Assembly: GCA_003694525.1 (NCBI GenBank)
Contig: RFLK01000092.1
Span: forward strand, 1-9,098
Origin: Candidatus Woesearchaeota archaeon
GTDB taxonomy: Archaea > Nanobdellota > Nanobdellia > Woesearchaeales > ARS49
Direction: 5' to 3'
DNA: 9,098 nt
A program made the translations under genes and the position numbers. This document shows positions 1 through 5,490 of the stretch, one piece after another; the first letter of the stretch is position 1, and each line of letters starts with the position of its first letter. The notes beneath the pieces are model-generated. The model ran no database searches, was not told the DNA's origin, and saw only the letters and a program-made list of their open reading frames with translations.

Positions 1-7
1 GGTTTGA

Positions 8-109
8 TCTTATCGACAGCTTGAAAAAGACAACAGGCCAGGCAAGTTTCATAAGTTGATTGGGTGTATTTTTGAATCATACATTAAGATAAAGCCCGAG
101 CAGATATAA
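8..109 (+). pseudogene. Possible 3' remnant or tail of an upstream gene
   Basis: A frame open from base 8 to a TAA at 107-109 reads as plausible protein: about 33 residues including RQLEKDNRPGKFHKLIG, followed by an isoleucine- and lysine-rich end. Its codons (AGG, AAG, GAG, TTG) resemble those of the neighbours. An in-frame TGA at 5-7 and the absence of any start codon argue against an intact gene, so it may be a frameshifted or decayed 3' end. A competing frame from base 3 to a TGA at 57-59 (18 residues, ending ASFIS) could instead be the true tail of a gene entering from the left. I recognise no family in either. Confidence 0.2.
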
Positions 110-207
110 ATATTGCTAAAGCACCTACTGGAATAATATTTTACAAAGTATAAAGGTTAATTGAAGGGTATGGCGGTTTTTTGGTTCCTCGTGAATGGAA
201 GCAAAAA

Positions 208-226
208 AGAAAATACTCTATTTTCT
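208..226. repeat. Short AT-rich perfect inverted repeat
   Basis: AGAAAATA at 208-215 and TATTTTCT at 219-226 are exact reverse complements around a CTC loop. The stem is almost all A/T, so it would be a weak hairpin. It lies in the non-coding region and could be a terminator remnant, a dyad operator or chance. Confidence 0.3.
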
Positions 227-311
227 GATTCCAGTCTATTCGTTTAGTGAAGTTTGCAAGAAGGTGTTGAGAGATAAATTGTGTTGGTTTTGTCTTTTTT
301 GTTGAAAAATG

Positions 312-319
312 TTTATAAG
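312..319 (+). promoter_or_regulatory. TATA box of nnrD
   Basis: TTTATAAG begins 30 bases before the GTG at 342. Archaeal transcription normally starts about 25-30 bases downstream of the TATA box, so the transcript would begin at or next to the start codon. This supports the GTG as the true start. Confidence 0.7.
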
Positions 320-341
320 TGCGCGTGTGTTCTTTTAGTTT

Positions 342-1187
342 GTGAACTTGTCAGAGATAAAGAGGTTGATGGGAAGGCGTGCGTCTTCTCACAAGGGTGA
401 GAACGGGCGTGTTTTGGTAGTTGGGGGTTCTCAGGATTATTCTGGAACTCTTGTTCTTGTTGGTGTTGCGGCTTTGCGCGCTGGAGCGGATATTGTTACG
501 ATTGCAGCGCCTCAAAGGGTTGCGTGGGCGGTCAATGCGTGCTCTCCTGATCTTATTACTAAGAAATTGACGGGCAAGTATCTTGTTCCAAGGCACATTT
601 CTGATGTTAAAAAGCTTCTTCCTAAATTTGATGTTTTGGAGTATGGCAATGGGATTGGAATGCACGCAAAGACTTGGAAGTTTTCAAAAAGGCTTGCAGA
701 AGAGGCAAGAGGGATGAAAAAGGTGATTGATGCAGATGGCATAAAACAGCTCTCTTTCTCGCAGTTGGACAGGGCGATAATAACTCCGCACGAGGTTGAG
801 CTTTTTTTGTTTCTTAAAAATTCAGGCCTTGAGGAGATTTATGAGGAGAAGAACAAGGAGAGGCGGGCAAAGCTTTTGCAGCTCCACGTTGGAGATAATG
901 TGCTTTTGATAAAGGGCCCTACTGATTATGTGATTTCAAGATCGAAGATTGCAAGGGTGAGGGGTGGCAATCCTGGTCTTACAAAGGCAGGCACTGGCGA
1001 TGTTCTTGCAGGGCTTTGCGCTGGCTTTTATGCTCAGTCGGGAGATGCTTTCAGCTCTGCAAGGGCCGCATCAGTGTTGAATAAAAGGATAGGGGATCTT
1101 CTTTTGAAAAAGAAGAGGGGTTATTCTTTCATAGCCTCGGATATTCTTGATGAGATTGAGCGCTTGTCTTCAAAAGGTTTGCTTTAG
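342..1187 (+). CDS. nnrD: ADP/ATP-dependent NAD(P)H-hydrate dehydratase (YjeF C-terminal / NnrD type)
   Basis: This 281-residue ribokinase-fold protein matches the stand-alone carbohydrate-kinase-like domain of the YjeF/NnrD family. That family dehydrates S-NAD(P)HX, a damaged hydrated form of NAD(P)H, back to NAD(P)H in the cytosol using ADP or ATP. Visible motifs are the N-terminal glycine-rich GRVLVVGGS with ALRAGAD (residues 22-50), IDADGI (129-134), TPHEVE (148-153), KGPTD (191-195), and the signature GGNPGLTKAGTGDVLAG (208-224), whose Asp220 is the expected catalytic base. The N-terminal NAD(P)HX epimerase domain found in fused YjeF proteins is absent, and none is visible in this window. 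The start is a GTG placed 30 bases after a good TATA box, implying a leaderless mRNA. The gene appears to be transcribed alone. The family assignment is firm; the preferred nucleotide cofactor cannot be read from sequence. Confidence 0.93.
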   Translation: MNLSEIKRLMGRRASSHKGENGRVLVVGGSQDYSGTLVLVGVAALRAGADIVTIAAPQRVAWAVNACSPDLITKKLTGKYLVPRHISDVKKLLPKFDVLEYGNGIGMHAKTWKFSKRLAEEARGMKKVIDADGIKQLSFSQLDRAIITPHEVELFLFLKNSGLEEIYEEKNKERRAKLLQLHVGDNVLLIKGPTDYVISRSKIARVRGGNPGLTKAGTGDVLAGLCAGFYAQSGDAFSSARAASVLNKRIGDLLLKKKRGYSFIASDILDEIERLSSKGLL

Positions 1188-1250
1188 CTCTCTTTTATCC
1201 CTCGTTGTTCTATTATGGTGTGAATTGGATATTTTGACATATGCTAATTT

Positions 1251-1258
1251 TTTTATTT
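1251..1258 (+). promoter_or_regulatory. Probable TATA box of the acidic-protein gene
   Basis: TTTTATTT lies so that its TTTATT core (from 1252) is 28 bases before the GTG at 1280, matching the spacing of better elements in this window. A weaker TATTATGG at 1211-1218 would instead serve the ATG at 1241. Confidence 0.45.
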
Positions 1259-1279
1259 GATGGCGTAATTTTGAATTTT

Positions 1280-2545
1280 GTGAAGCCGATAATTCACAAA
1301 TGGACTCTTATGGAGCTTGAGTACAGGCTCAAGTGCGTAAATGAGCTTTTGGTTGAGAATAAGGCCGATTTTGCTCTAACTCAGGAAGAGCTTGAGAGGG
1401 TCAAGTTTTCTTTTGAGGAGGATTGCGGCCCCTTTGATGTTTATGTGGAGGATAAGTTTCAGCCTGACGAGTATCGTTTGGGTCGTCTTGTTGGGCGGGC
1501 TTATCATAGGTTGAAGAATCCCAGGTTGTTTTTAGAGGAGGAGGATGCTCGTAGAAAAAAGTTGGAGCACGTAATAGAGCATTGTTTTGCAATGTTGACT
1601 TTGGTTTCAAGGGATCCGTGTGCGGAGATATCTCGCGCTTTGTTGGATCAATACTCTTCTGCAATCGACGCTCCAAGCTCTTATAATATTCTTGATGAGC
1701 GTGCATATCAGTTGGATAGGAAGTATAAGGAGGAGAATGCGAAGGAGAAGACAAGAGAGCAGGAAGGATCTGGCAGGGTGGCAGGTTTGGATTCTTACAG
1801 TTCAAAGAAGGCTTGTCTGGAAGATAATGTTAAAGGGTATTGGAATGATGAGCCACTCATACGCCCAGTTCAGAGTGTTGAAAAGGAAGGCTCAAGAGGT
1901 GTTGATTCTTTGTCTGATAAGGTTCAAGGGTATGACTCTGGAGATAAACAATCTAACTTGCCAGTGCAGGCCTCTGGGCAGGAAGGTTTGGCAGGTGATG
2001 TTGAAGAGTTGGCGGATTATCTTGATATTGATGATTTGGATGGGGATTTTGAGGAGGAAAAGGATTATTGGTCAAAAGGCTCGCTTCCTTGGGTTTATGA
2101 TGATGCAAGTTATCTTAGCAGTGAGGGCTCTGACGACTCTTCGAGTTATAATCCGATAGATGAGAGTGTTTTTATGGATTTGAACAAGGGCTATGAGGCT
2201 CCTGACTTGAGTGAGATCAGCGAGTTTGACATAACGCCCTCTTTTGTGGACCCTCCCGAGCCTGAGTTTGATTTGAACAAGAATTTCAAGGTTGAGTTTG
2301 ATTGTCCTGATTCTTTTGCTGTTGAAGGCCTTGATTCTTGGAGGTCTGGCTATGAGAGTGATTTTACGGACAGCCCTCTTGAGCTTTTGCGTCAGAAGAG
2401 GAAGCACGATGCTTTCTATTCTGCGCTTGCGATAGTTCAAGGAAGGGGGGAAGGGCTTAGGAATTGCATTCAGGTATTGTCTAATCTTATAGTCAGCGGG
2501 AAGGATGGAGGCCTTGATGCTCTCTATAGGATATTGGATTTTTAA
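1280..2545 (+). CDS. Hypothetical acidic, low-complexity protein
   Basis: I do not recognise this 421-residue protein. From the GTG start it has three parts. Residues about 11-155 are charged and probably helical (ELEYRLKCVNELL, then LEEEDARRKKLEHVIEHC). Residues about 160-365 are rich in Asp, Glu, Ser and aromatic residues, and are probably disordered. A C-terminal helical piece of about 55 residues contains RQKRKHDAFYSALAIVQ. The middle holds degenerate repeats starting EQEGSG, EKEGSRG and QEGLAG (about residues 160, 201 and 234) and two DLNK motifs (about 300 and 331), each followed by aromatic-acidic text. No signal peptide, membrane segment or catalytic motif is evident. The start is uncertain: GTG 1280 fits a leaderless TATA spacing, ATG 1241 would add 13 hydrophobic residues, and ATG 1310 is the next internal option. 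A scaffold or partner-binding role with basic ligands is conceivable, but there is no direct evidence. Confidence 0.75.
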   Translation: MKPIIHKWTLMELEYRLKCVNELLVENKADFALTQEELERVKFSFEEDCGPFDVYVEDKFQPDEYRLGRLVGRAYHRLKNPRLFLEEEDARRKKLEHVIEHCFAMLTLVSRDPCAEISRALLDQYSSAIDAPSSYNILDERAYQLDRKYKEENAKEKTREQEGSGRVAGLDSYSSKKACLEDNVKGYWNDEPLIRPVQSVEKEGSRGVDSLSDKVQGYDSGDKQSNLPVQASGQEGLAGDVEELADYLDIDDLDGDFEEEKDYWSKGSLPWVYDDASYLSSEGSDDSSSYNPIDESVFMDLNKGYEAPDLSEISEFDITPSFVDPPEPEFDLNKNFKVEFDCPDSFAVEGLDSWRSGYESDFTDSPLELLRQKRKHDAFYSALAIVQGRGEGLRNCIQVLSNLIVSGKDGGLDALYRILDF

Positions 2546-2548
2546 CCC

Positions 2549-2562
2549 CAACTCTTTTATAG
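2549..2562 (+). promoter_or_regulatory. Promoter of the MBL-DUF1385 operon
   Basis: CAACTC followed by the TATA element TTTTATAG (2555-2562). The TTTATA core begins 28 bases before the ATG at 2584, implying a leaderless transcript. The first 13 bases are identical to the promoter of the VTT-domain gene at 4689-4701, at the same distance from its start codon. Confidence 0.7.
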
Positions 2563-2583
2563 CAAATATCTTCTTTTGGGCTT

Positions 2584-3198
2584 ATGCAAATAACTTGGCT
2601 TGGCCACTCTTCTGTTAAGATAAGGACTGGCGAGGACTTAATATACATTGATCCTTATGCGGGAGACGAGTCCTTGTACTCGGAAATAGCGTCTATTGTC
2701 CTGATCTCAAAGTTCAAGTGGGATCATTGCAGTCTTGAGAAGGTGCGAAAGATTTCTGGTGATCTGACGCACAGGGTTGGATCGAAGGGTGTTGCGGCAA
2801 ACCTTTATCCTTGCGCGTCCATTGTGCCAGGTCAGAAGTTGTCATTTGGTAATGTTGAAGTTCAGGGGATGAGGGTTTCAAATCCCCACGCGGAAGGCGA
2901 GCAAGGGGTGGGTTTTTTGGTTTATGCAGAAGGCAAGAGGATTTATTATATGGCGGATTCTGATTATTATCCTGAGATGAGCGATGCGATGCCTGATGTT
3001 TTGCTGATATCTGTTGGCGGGACTTATACTGCGTCTGCAAAGGAGGCTGCGGAGATTGCGAACAGGATTTCTCCAAAGCTTGCAATTCCAATACACTGGG
3101 GAGGGCCTGTGGGTACGAGGGATGATGCGCTTTATTTTCAGGAGCTTTGCCAGTTTCCTGTCAAGGTGTTGAGGCAGGGGGAGAGTGTTGAGTTATGA
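2584..3198 (+). CDS. MBL-fold metallo-hydrolase-like protein lacking the HxH metal ligands
   Basis: A 204-residue protein of the small archaeal/UlaG-like branch of the metallo-beta-lactamase superfamily. It starts MQITWLGHSSVKI, as that branch does. Downstream are NPHAEGEQGVGF (His102), the ADSDYYPEM segment (Asp125, where related proteins have GDT or GDS), the PDVLLISVGGTYT segment and IPIHWG (His171). The defining HxHxDH motif should follow VLIS, but the sequence reads SKFKWDHCS (residues 42-50): both first-site histidines are lysines (Lys43, Lys45), while Asp47 and His48 remain. The protein therefore keeps Asp47, His48, His102, Asp125 and His171 but should not bind two metals in the usual way. 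It could be mononuclear, altered in chemistry, or a non-catalytic binding protein. The substrate is unknown. It is first in an operon, and its stop overlaps the next start as ATGA. Fold confidence is high; activity is doubtful. Confidence 0.88.
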   Translation: MQITWLGHSSVKIRTGEDLIYIDPYAGDESLYSEIASIVLISKFKWDHCSLEKVRKISGDLTHRVGSKGVAANLYPCASIVPGQKLSFGNVEVQGMRVSNPHAEGEQGVGFLVYAEGKRIYYMADSDYYPEMSDAMPDVLLISVGGTYTASAKEAAEIANRISPKLAIPIHWGGPVGTRDDALYFQELCQFPVKVLRQGESVEL

Positions 3199-4031
3199 GT
3201 GAGCGAAAGCCGTTAGGGGGCCAGGCGTTGATTGAGGGGGTTATGATAAAGGCTCCTGACAAGGTTGCAATGGCTGCAAGAGCTCCTGACGGTTCGATAG
3301 TTTCAAAGTGCGAGGATCACGTATCTTTATCCCAAAAATATCGCATCCTGTCCTTTCCTTTTCTCAGAGGCATTGTTGTCTTGTTTGAGATGCTTGTAAT
3401 TGGCATAAAGGCAATTACTTGGAGCGCCAACCAGCAGGGAGAGGAGGAAGAGCTTGGGCCTTTTGAGTGGTTTTTGACTTTCTCTTTTGCGATTGCTCTT
3501 ACGATATTCCTTTTCGTTCTTGCTCCTTATTACGTATCAAGGCTTTTCTTTGAGCAGAACACGTTTGCTTTTGCAGCGCTTGACGGCGCTCTCAGACTTG
3601 TTGTGTTTTTGCTGTATCTTGCGTTGATAGGTCTTATGAGTGATGTTAGGAGGATGTTTGAGTATCACGGGGCCGAGCATATGGCTGTGCATTGTTATGA
3701 GAGCGGGGAGAAGCTCACTATAAAGAACGTTGCAAAGTATCCTCCCGAGCATCCAAGATGTGGCACTAATCTTTTGTTCATAGTGGTTATGGTCAGCATA
3801 CTCTTGTTTTCTTTCATAAGGTTTGATCATTGGTACTACAATGCTCTTGCAAGGATACTGCTTATCCCGGCAGTTGCTGGCATATCTTATGAGATTTTGA
3901 AGTTTTCTTCAAAGTACAGGTGGCTCTCTTGGCTTGCAAAGCCTGGAATTTGGGTGCAAAAGCTCACAACAAGAAAGCCTGCAGGTGATCAGATAGAGGT
4001 TGCAATCCGCGCTGTTGAGAGGGCAAGATGA
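3195..4031 (+). CDS. DUF1385 (YqhQ-like) integral membrane protein
   Basis: This 278-residue protein carries the hallmarks of the DUF1385 family typified by Bacillus YqhQ. These are GGQALIEGVMIK near the N-terminus (8-19), the histidine motif EYHGAEH (156-162) followed by CYESGEKLT, HPRCGT (186-191), and a C-terminal QKLTTRKP leading to IEVAIRA (255-272). About four membrane segments are apparent, roughly at 93-113, 133-150, 193-208 and 219-234, with hydrophobic text around 52-72 as well. The conserved His, Glu and Cys between membrane segments suggest metal binding, but the family's biochemical function is not established to my knowledge. Its ATG overlaps the MBL stop by four bases (ATGA), and its own stop overlaps the next small gene the same way, so the three genes are very likely translationally coupled. 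A G-rich stretch about 15 bases upstream (GGGGGAG) might help internal initiation. Confidence 0.9.
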   Translation: MSERKPLGGQALIEGVMIKAPDKVAMAARAPDGSIVSKCEDHVSLSQKYRILSFPFLRGIVVLFEMLVIGIKAITWSANQQGEEEELGPFEWFLTFSFAIALTIFLFVLAPYYVSRLFFEQNTFAFAALDGALRLVVFLLYLALIGLMSDVRRMFEYHGAEHMAVHCYESGEKLTIKNVAKYPPEHPRCGTNLLFIVVMVSILLFSFIRFDHWYYNALARILLIPAVAGISYEILKFSSKYRWLSWLAKPGIWVQKLTTRKPAGDQIEVAIRAVERAR

Positions 4032-4180
4032 CTTTAAGGAAGATTGCAGCAGTATTCCTCATTGTTCTTCTGGTGCTCCTTGCAGTTCTTGGTACTGCGC
4101 GGGTTATTTCTTGGAGTTCTTTTTGGTTTTTGACTTTGCTAATAGGTTTTATTGCCTATTATTTCATCCCATCAGAATGA
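4028..4180 (+). CDS. 50-residue two-helix membrane microprotein
   Basis: A 50-codon gene starts inside the stop of the DUF1385 gene (ATGA at 4028-4031). It begins MTLRKIAAVFLIVL, with a first hydrophobic helix at about residues 6-24, a short polar turn (RVISWSS), and a second helix at about 30-47 ending YYFIPSE. Two basic residues precede the first helix, predicting both ends cytoplasmic by the positive-inside rule. The coupled overlap, matching codon use and exact end just before the convergent cupredoxin gene argue that it is real rather than a chance frame. The upstream GAGAGGG, 5-10 bases before the ATG, could be a weak ribosome site. A natural guess is a small subunit or stabiliser of the DUF1385 protein; this is inference from operon position alone, and I recognise no family. 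Confidence 0.72.
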   Translation: MTLRKIAAVFLIVLLVLLAVLGTARVISWSSFWFLTLLIGFIAYYFIPSE

Positions 4181-4206
4181 TGGCTGGTTGAGCTTGGAGT
4201 GATCTT

Positions 4207-4599
4207 CTATCTCACTATTATTTTTCCGCTCATACTAGGGTGTATTGTGCAGGTGTAAGTGTACGTGCCTGGCTTGTTGAGCACTATTGTTTCTTGCTCT
4301 CCTGCTCGCAGAATTCCAGTATCGAATGCGTTGTTTGTTGCAGTTGCAGTGTGGGGCACACTGTCTTCATTTGTGAATCTGACTGCAGTTCCTGCGCTAA
4401 CTTCAATAACTGGCTCGTCGTATGAGAAGTCCTTGATTTTGACGTCTACAACAACGGCATTGTTTGAAGGGGTTGATTTATCGCTTCCGCTCCCTTTAAC
4501 GACTATTTGATCATTGCTCTCTGTTCTTGGCGCCTGTTGAGTGCAGGCAAAAAGTGCTGTCAGTATCAGGATTGCGCATATTATGTTTTTGACTTTCAT
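4207..4599 (-). CDS. Cupredoxin (plastocyanin-like) membrane-anchored lipoprotein
   Basis: A 130-residue predicted blue-copper electron carrier. The N-terminus has basic residues, a hydrophobic stretch and a lipobox-like LFAC ending at Cys19, which suggests export and lipid anchoring on the outer face of the membrane. A polar Ser/Asn-rich linker of about 30 residues follows, then the cupredoxin domain from about residue 50. The type 1 copper ligands are all present: His83 in VPHTAT, then Cys117, His120 and Met123 in YTCTIHPSM. The order and spacing are those of small plastocyanin/amicyanin-like domains. The redox partner is unknown, and no oxidase or reductase lies nearby. It points at the 50-residue gene with a 26-base convergent gap and shares a divergent intergenic region with the VTT gene. 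A TATA-like element sits 28 bases before the ATG. Confidence 0.9.
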   Translation of the reverse strand: MKVKNIICAILILTALFACTQQAPRTESNDQIVVKGSGSDKSTPSNNAVVVDVKIKDFSYDEPVIEVSAGTAVRFTNEDSVPHTATATNNAFDTGILRAGEQETIVLNKPGTYTYTCTIHPSMSGKIIVR

Positions 4600-4619
4600 A
4601 TTGTTGCGGATTTTTCTTT

Positions 4620-4627
4620 TGTTTAAA
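4620..4627 (-). promoter_or_regulatory. TATA-like element of the cupredoxin gene
   Basis: On the minus strand ATTTAAAC places its TTTAAA core (4627 down to 4622) 28 bases before the start codon at 4599. That matches the leaderless spacing elsewhere in the window, though the sequence is a weaker TATA match. Confidence 0.5.
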
Positions 4628-4638
4628 TTTTTTGTGGA

Positions 4639-4666
4639 CTCTTGCAGGGCTTTGCGCTCTTGCAGG
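4639..4666. repeat. Two direct copies of CTCTTGCAGG, 18-base period
   Basis: CTCTTGCAGG occurs at 4639-4648 and again at 4657-4666, each followed by a G/C then T-rich stretch (GCTTTG, CGTTTTG). The pair lies between the divergent TATA elements of the cupredoxin gene (4622) and the VTT gene (4696), a typical operator position. CTTGCA-type text is also common inside genes here, so chance is possible. Confidence 0.35.
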
Positions 4667-4688
4667 CGTTTTGTGTTTGGGTTAAAGG

Positions 4689-4702
4689 CAACTCTTTTAT
4701 AA
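4689..4702 (+). promoter_or_regulatory. Promoter of the VTT-domain gene
   Basis: CAACTC followed by TTTTATAA (TATA, 4695-4702). The TTTATA core starts 28 bases before the ATG at 4724. Bases 4689-4701 repeat exactly the 13 bases of the MBL operon promoter. Confidence 0.72.
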
Positions 4703-4723
4703 TCGAGTTATTAGGGAATTCTT

Positions 4724-5404
4724 ATGAGGGATTGGAAGAGTGCGTTAAAGTTTGCTCTCTTTTTGCTGATTATAGCTCTTGCAGTTTATACTTTCAGGTT
4801 TTCTCCTGTTGCGGATAATTTTTCTTATGAGCGAATCCGGTTGTTTGTTCAGGGTTTCGGTCTTGCGGGCTTTTTGGTCTTTGTTCTTGTGTACGCGCTT
4901 GGCGCCGCGCTTTCTGTCCCTGGCGTAGTCTTGACTTTTGTCGGAGCTTTATTGTATGGCAAGTGGCTTGGAACTTTTCTGAATCTTGTCGGCGCAACTC
5001 TGGGGGCTAGCATAGCATATTTTGTTGCAAAGGTTCTTGGCAGGGATTTTGTCAAGGGCATAATGGGCAGCAGGCTGGGTGAGTTTGAGAGGAAGGTGGA
5101 AAAGAATGGTTTTGGAGTGATGCTTCTTTTGAGGCTTGTTCCTATATTCCCGTTCATAGGAGTCAATTATGCCGCCGGGCTCACTTCAATACGCTTTATA
5201 GACTATTTCATAGCAACTTTTGTTGGGATGATTCCTGGAGCTTTTGTGTACACTTACTTGTTTGCAACGCTTGGAGAGGCGGTATTGTCTGAAGGTTTTT
5301 CCTGGTCTGCTCTTCTCTCTGGCGATGTGCTTGCAGCTCTTGGACTTTTTGTTGCGCTGGTTGTTGTATCTTCGATTGTCAGAAAACGTTTCAACAATAA
5401 TTGA
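4724..5404 (+). CDS. TVP38/TMEM64-type VTT-domain (SNARE-associated/DedA superfamily) membrane protein
   Basis: A 226-residue polytopic membrane protein. It has an N-terminal helix (about 8-24), a short loop, and then the VTT core from about residue 45 to 182. The core shows the family text LSVPGVVLTFVGALLYG with GATLGASIAYFVAKVLGRD, followed by LLRLVPIFPFIGVNYAAG (135-152) and a helix containing FVGMIPGAFVYTYL. The re-entrant-helix proline/glycine pattern and the Arg137 before VPIFPF are typical of the family. A last helix at about 200-218 precedes a basic C-terminus. Members of this superfamily are linked to lipid scrambling, to undecaprenyl-phosphate recycling (DedA branch) and to membrane homeostasis. 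The role here is inferred only as lipid or ion handling at the cytoplasmic membrane. It is divergent from the cupredoxin lipoprotein and has its own strong TATA box. Confidence 0.9.
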   Translation: MRDWKSALKFALFLLIIALAVYTFRFSPVADNFSYERIRLFVQGFGLAGFLVFVLVYALGAALSVPGVVLTFVGALLYGKWLGTFLNLVGATLGASIAYFVAKVLGRDFVKGIMGSRLGEFERKVEKNGFGVMLLLRLVPIFPFIGVNYAAGLTSIRFIDYFIATFVGMIPGAFVYTYLFATLGEAVLSEGFSWSALLSGDVLAALGLFVALVVVSSIVRKRFNNN

Positions 5405-5460
5405 TTGCAAGCGGTTCTCATTAGAGCCTCATAGGTTCATAGTATTGTATTTGCGTAAAA

Positions 5461-5468
5461 TATTTTAG
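5461..5468 (+). promoter_or_regulatory. Probable TATA element of the beta-helix gene
   Basis: TATTTTAG, inside the AT-rich AAAATATTTTA, starts 30 bases before the ATG at 5491. The spacing fits, but the match to TTTATA is imperfect. The 86-base gap between the VTT gene and this gene holds little else. Confidence 0.45.
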
Positions 5469-5490
5469 GCGCAGGATCATTGTATTTCTG

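Larger units (their letters stand above)
1..341. other. AT-rich mostly non-coding leader region upstream of nnrD
   Basis: No convincing complete gene is visible. It holds a short open frame at its left edge (listed separately), a TATA-like ATATAAAT near 104-111 with no sensible start about 28 bases downstream, T6 tracts at 177-182 and 295-300 that could act as archaeal U-tract terminators, a perfect 8-bp AT-rich inverted repeat at 208-226, and the nnrD TATA box at 312-319. A 25-codon ATG frame at 170-247 has no promoter at the usual spacing and no recognisable sequence. I saw no tRNA-like cloverleaf or riboswitch-like core, but reading by eye would miss a weak structured RNA. Confidence 0.5.

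Noticed and set aside
104..111. TATA-like ATATAAAT as a promoter for a small RNA
   Set aside because: No start codon or visible structured RNA follows at the right distance; AT-rich non-coding DNA gives such matches by chance.
170..247. 25-codon ATG frame in the leader region
   Set aside because: Too short, with no TATA box at 28-30 bases, no coupling to a neighbour and no recognisable sequence.
1193..1199. TTTTATC after nnrD as a promoter
   Set aside because: The bases 28-30 downstream open only frames that stop within a few codons; the acidic gene has a better-placed element.
1401..1805. Minus-strand frame antisense to the acidic gene, rich in Pro, His, Thr and Lys
   Set aside because: The composition is what antisense of GAG/GAT/TTG-rich DNA gives; no promoter or family motif is present.
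1620..2159. Long plus-strand frame (179 codons) rich in hydrophobic and basic residues
   Set aside because: It is the +1 reading of GAT/GAG-rich acidic codons in the 421-residue gene; it starts and ends inside that gene, has no promoter and shows no family motif.
2072..2551. Minus-strand frame antisense to the end of the acidic gene
   Set aside because: It lies almost wholly antisense within a better-supported gene, has a strongly basic chance-like composition, no recognisable domain and no TATA element at its 5' side.
4000..4191. 63-codon plus-strand frame at the end of the DUF1385 gene
   Set aside because: It is out of phase with both the DUF1385 gene and the coupled 50-codon gene that better explains the same DNA; no membrane or family pattern.
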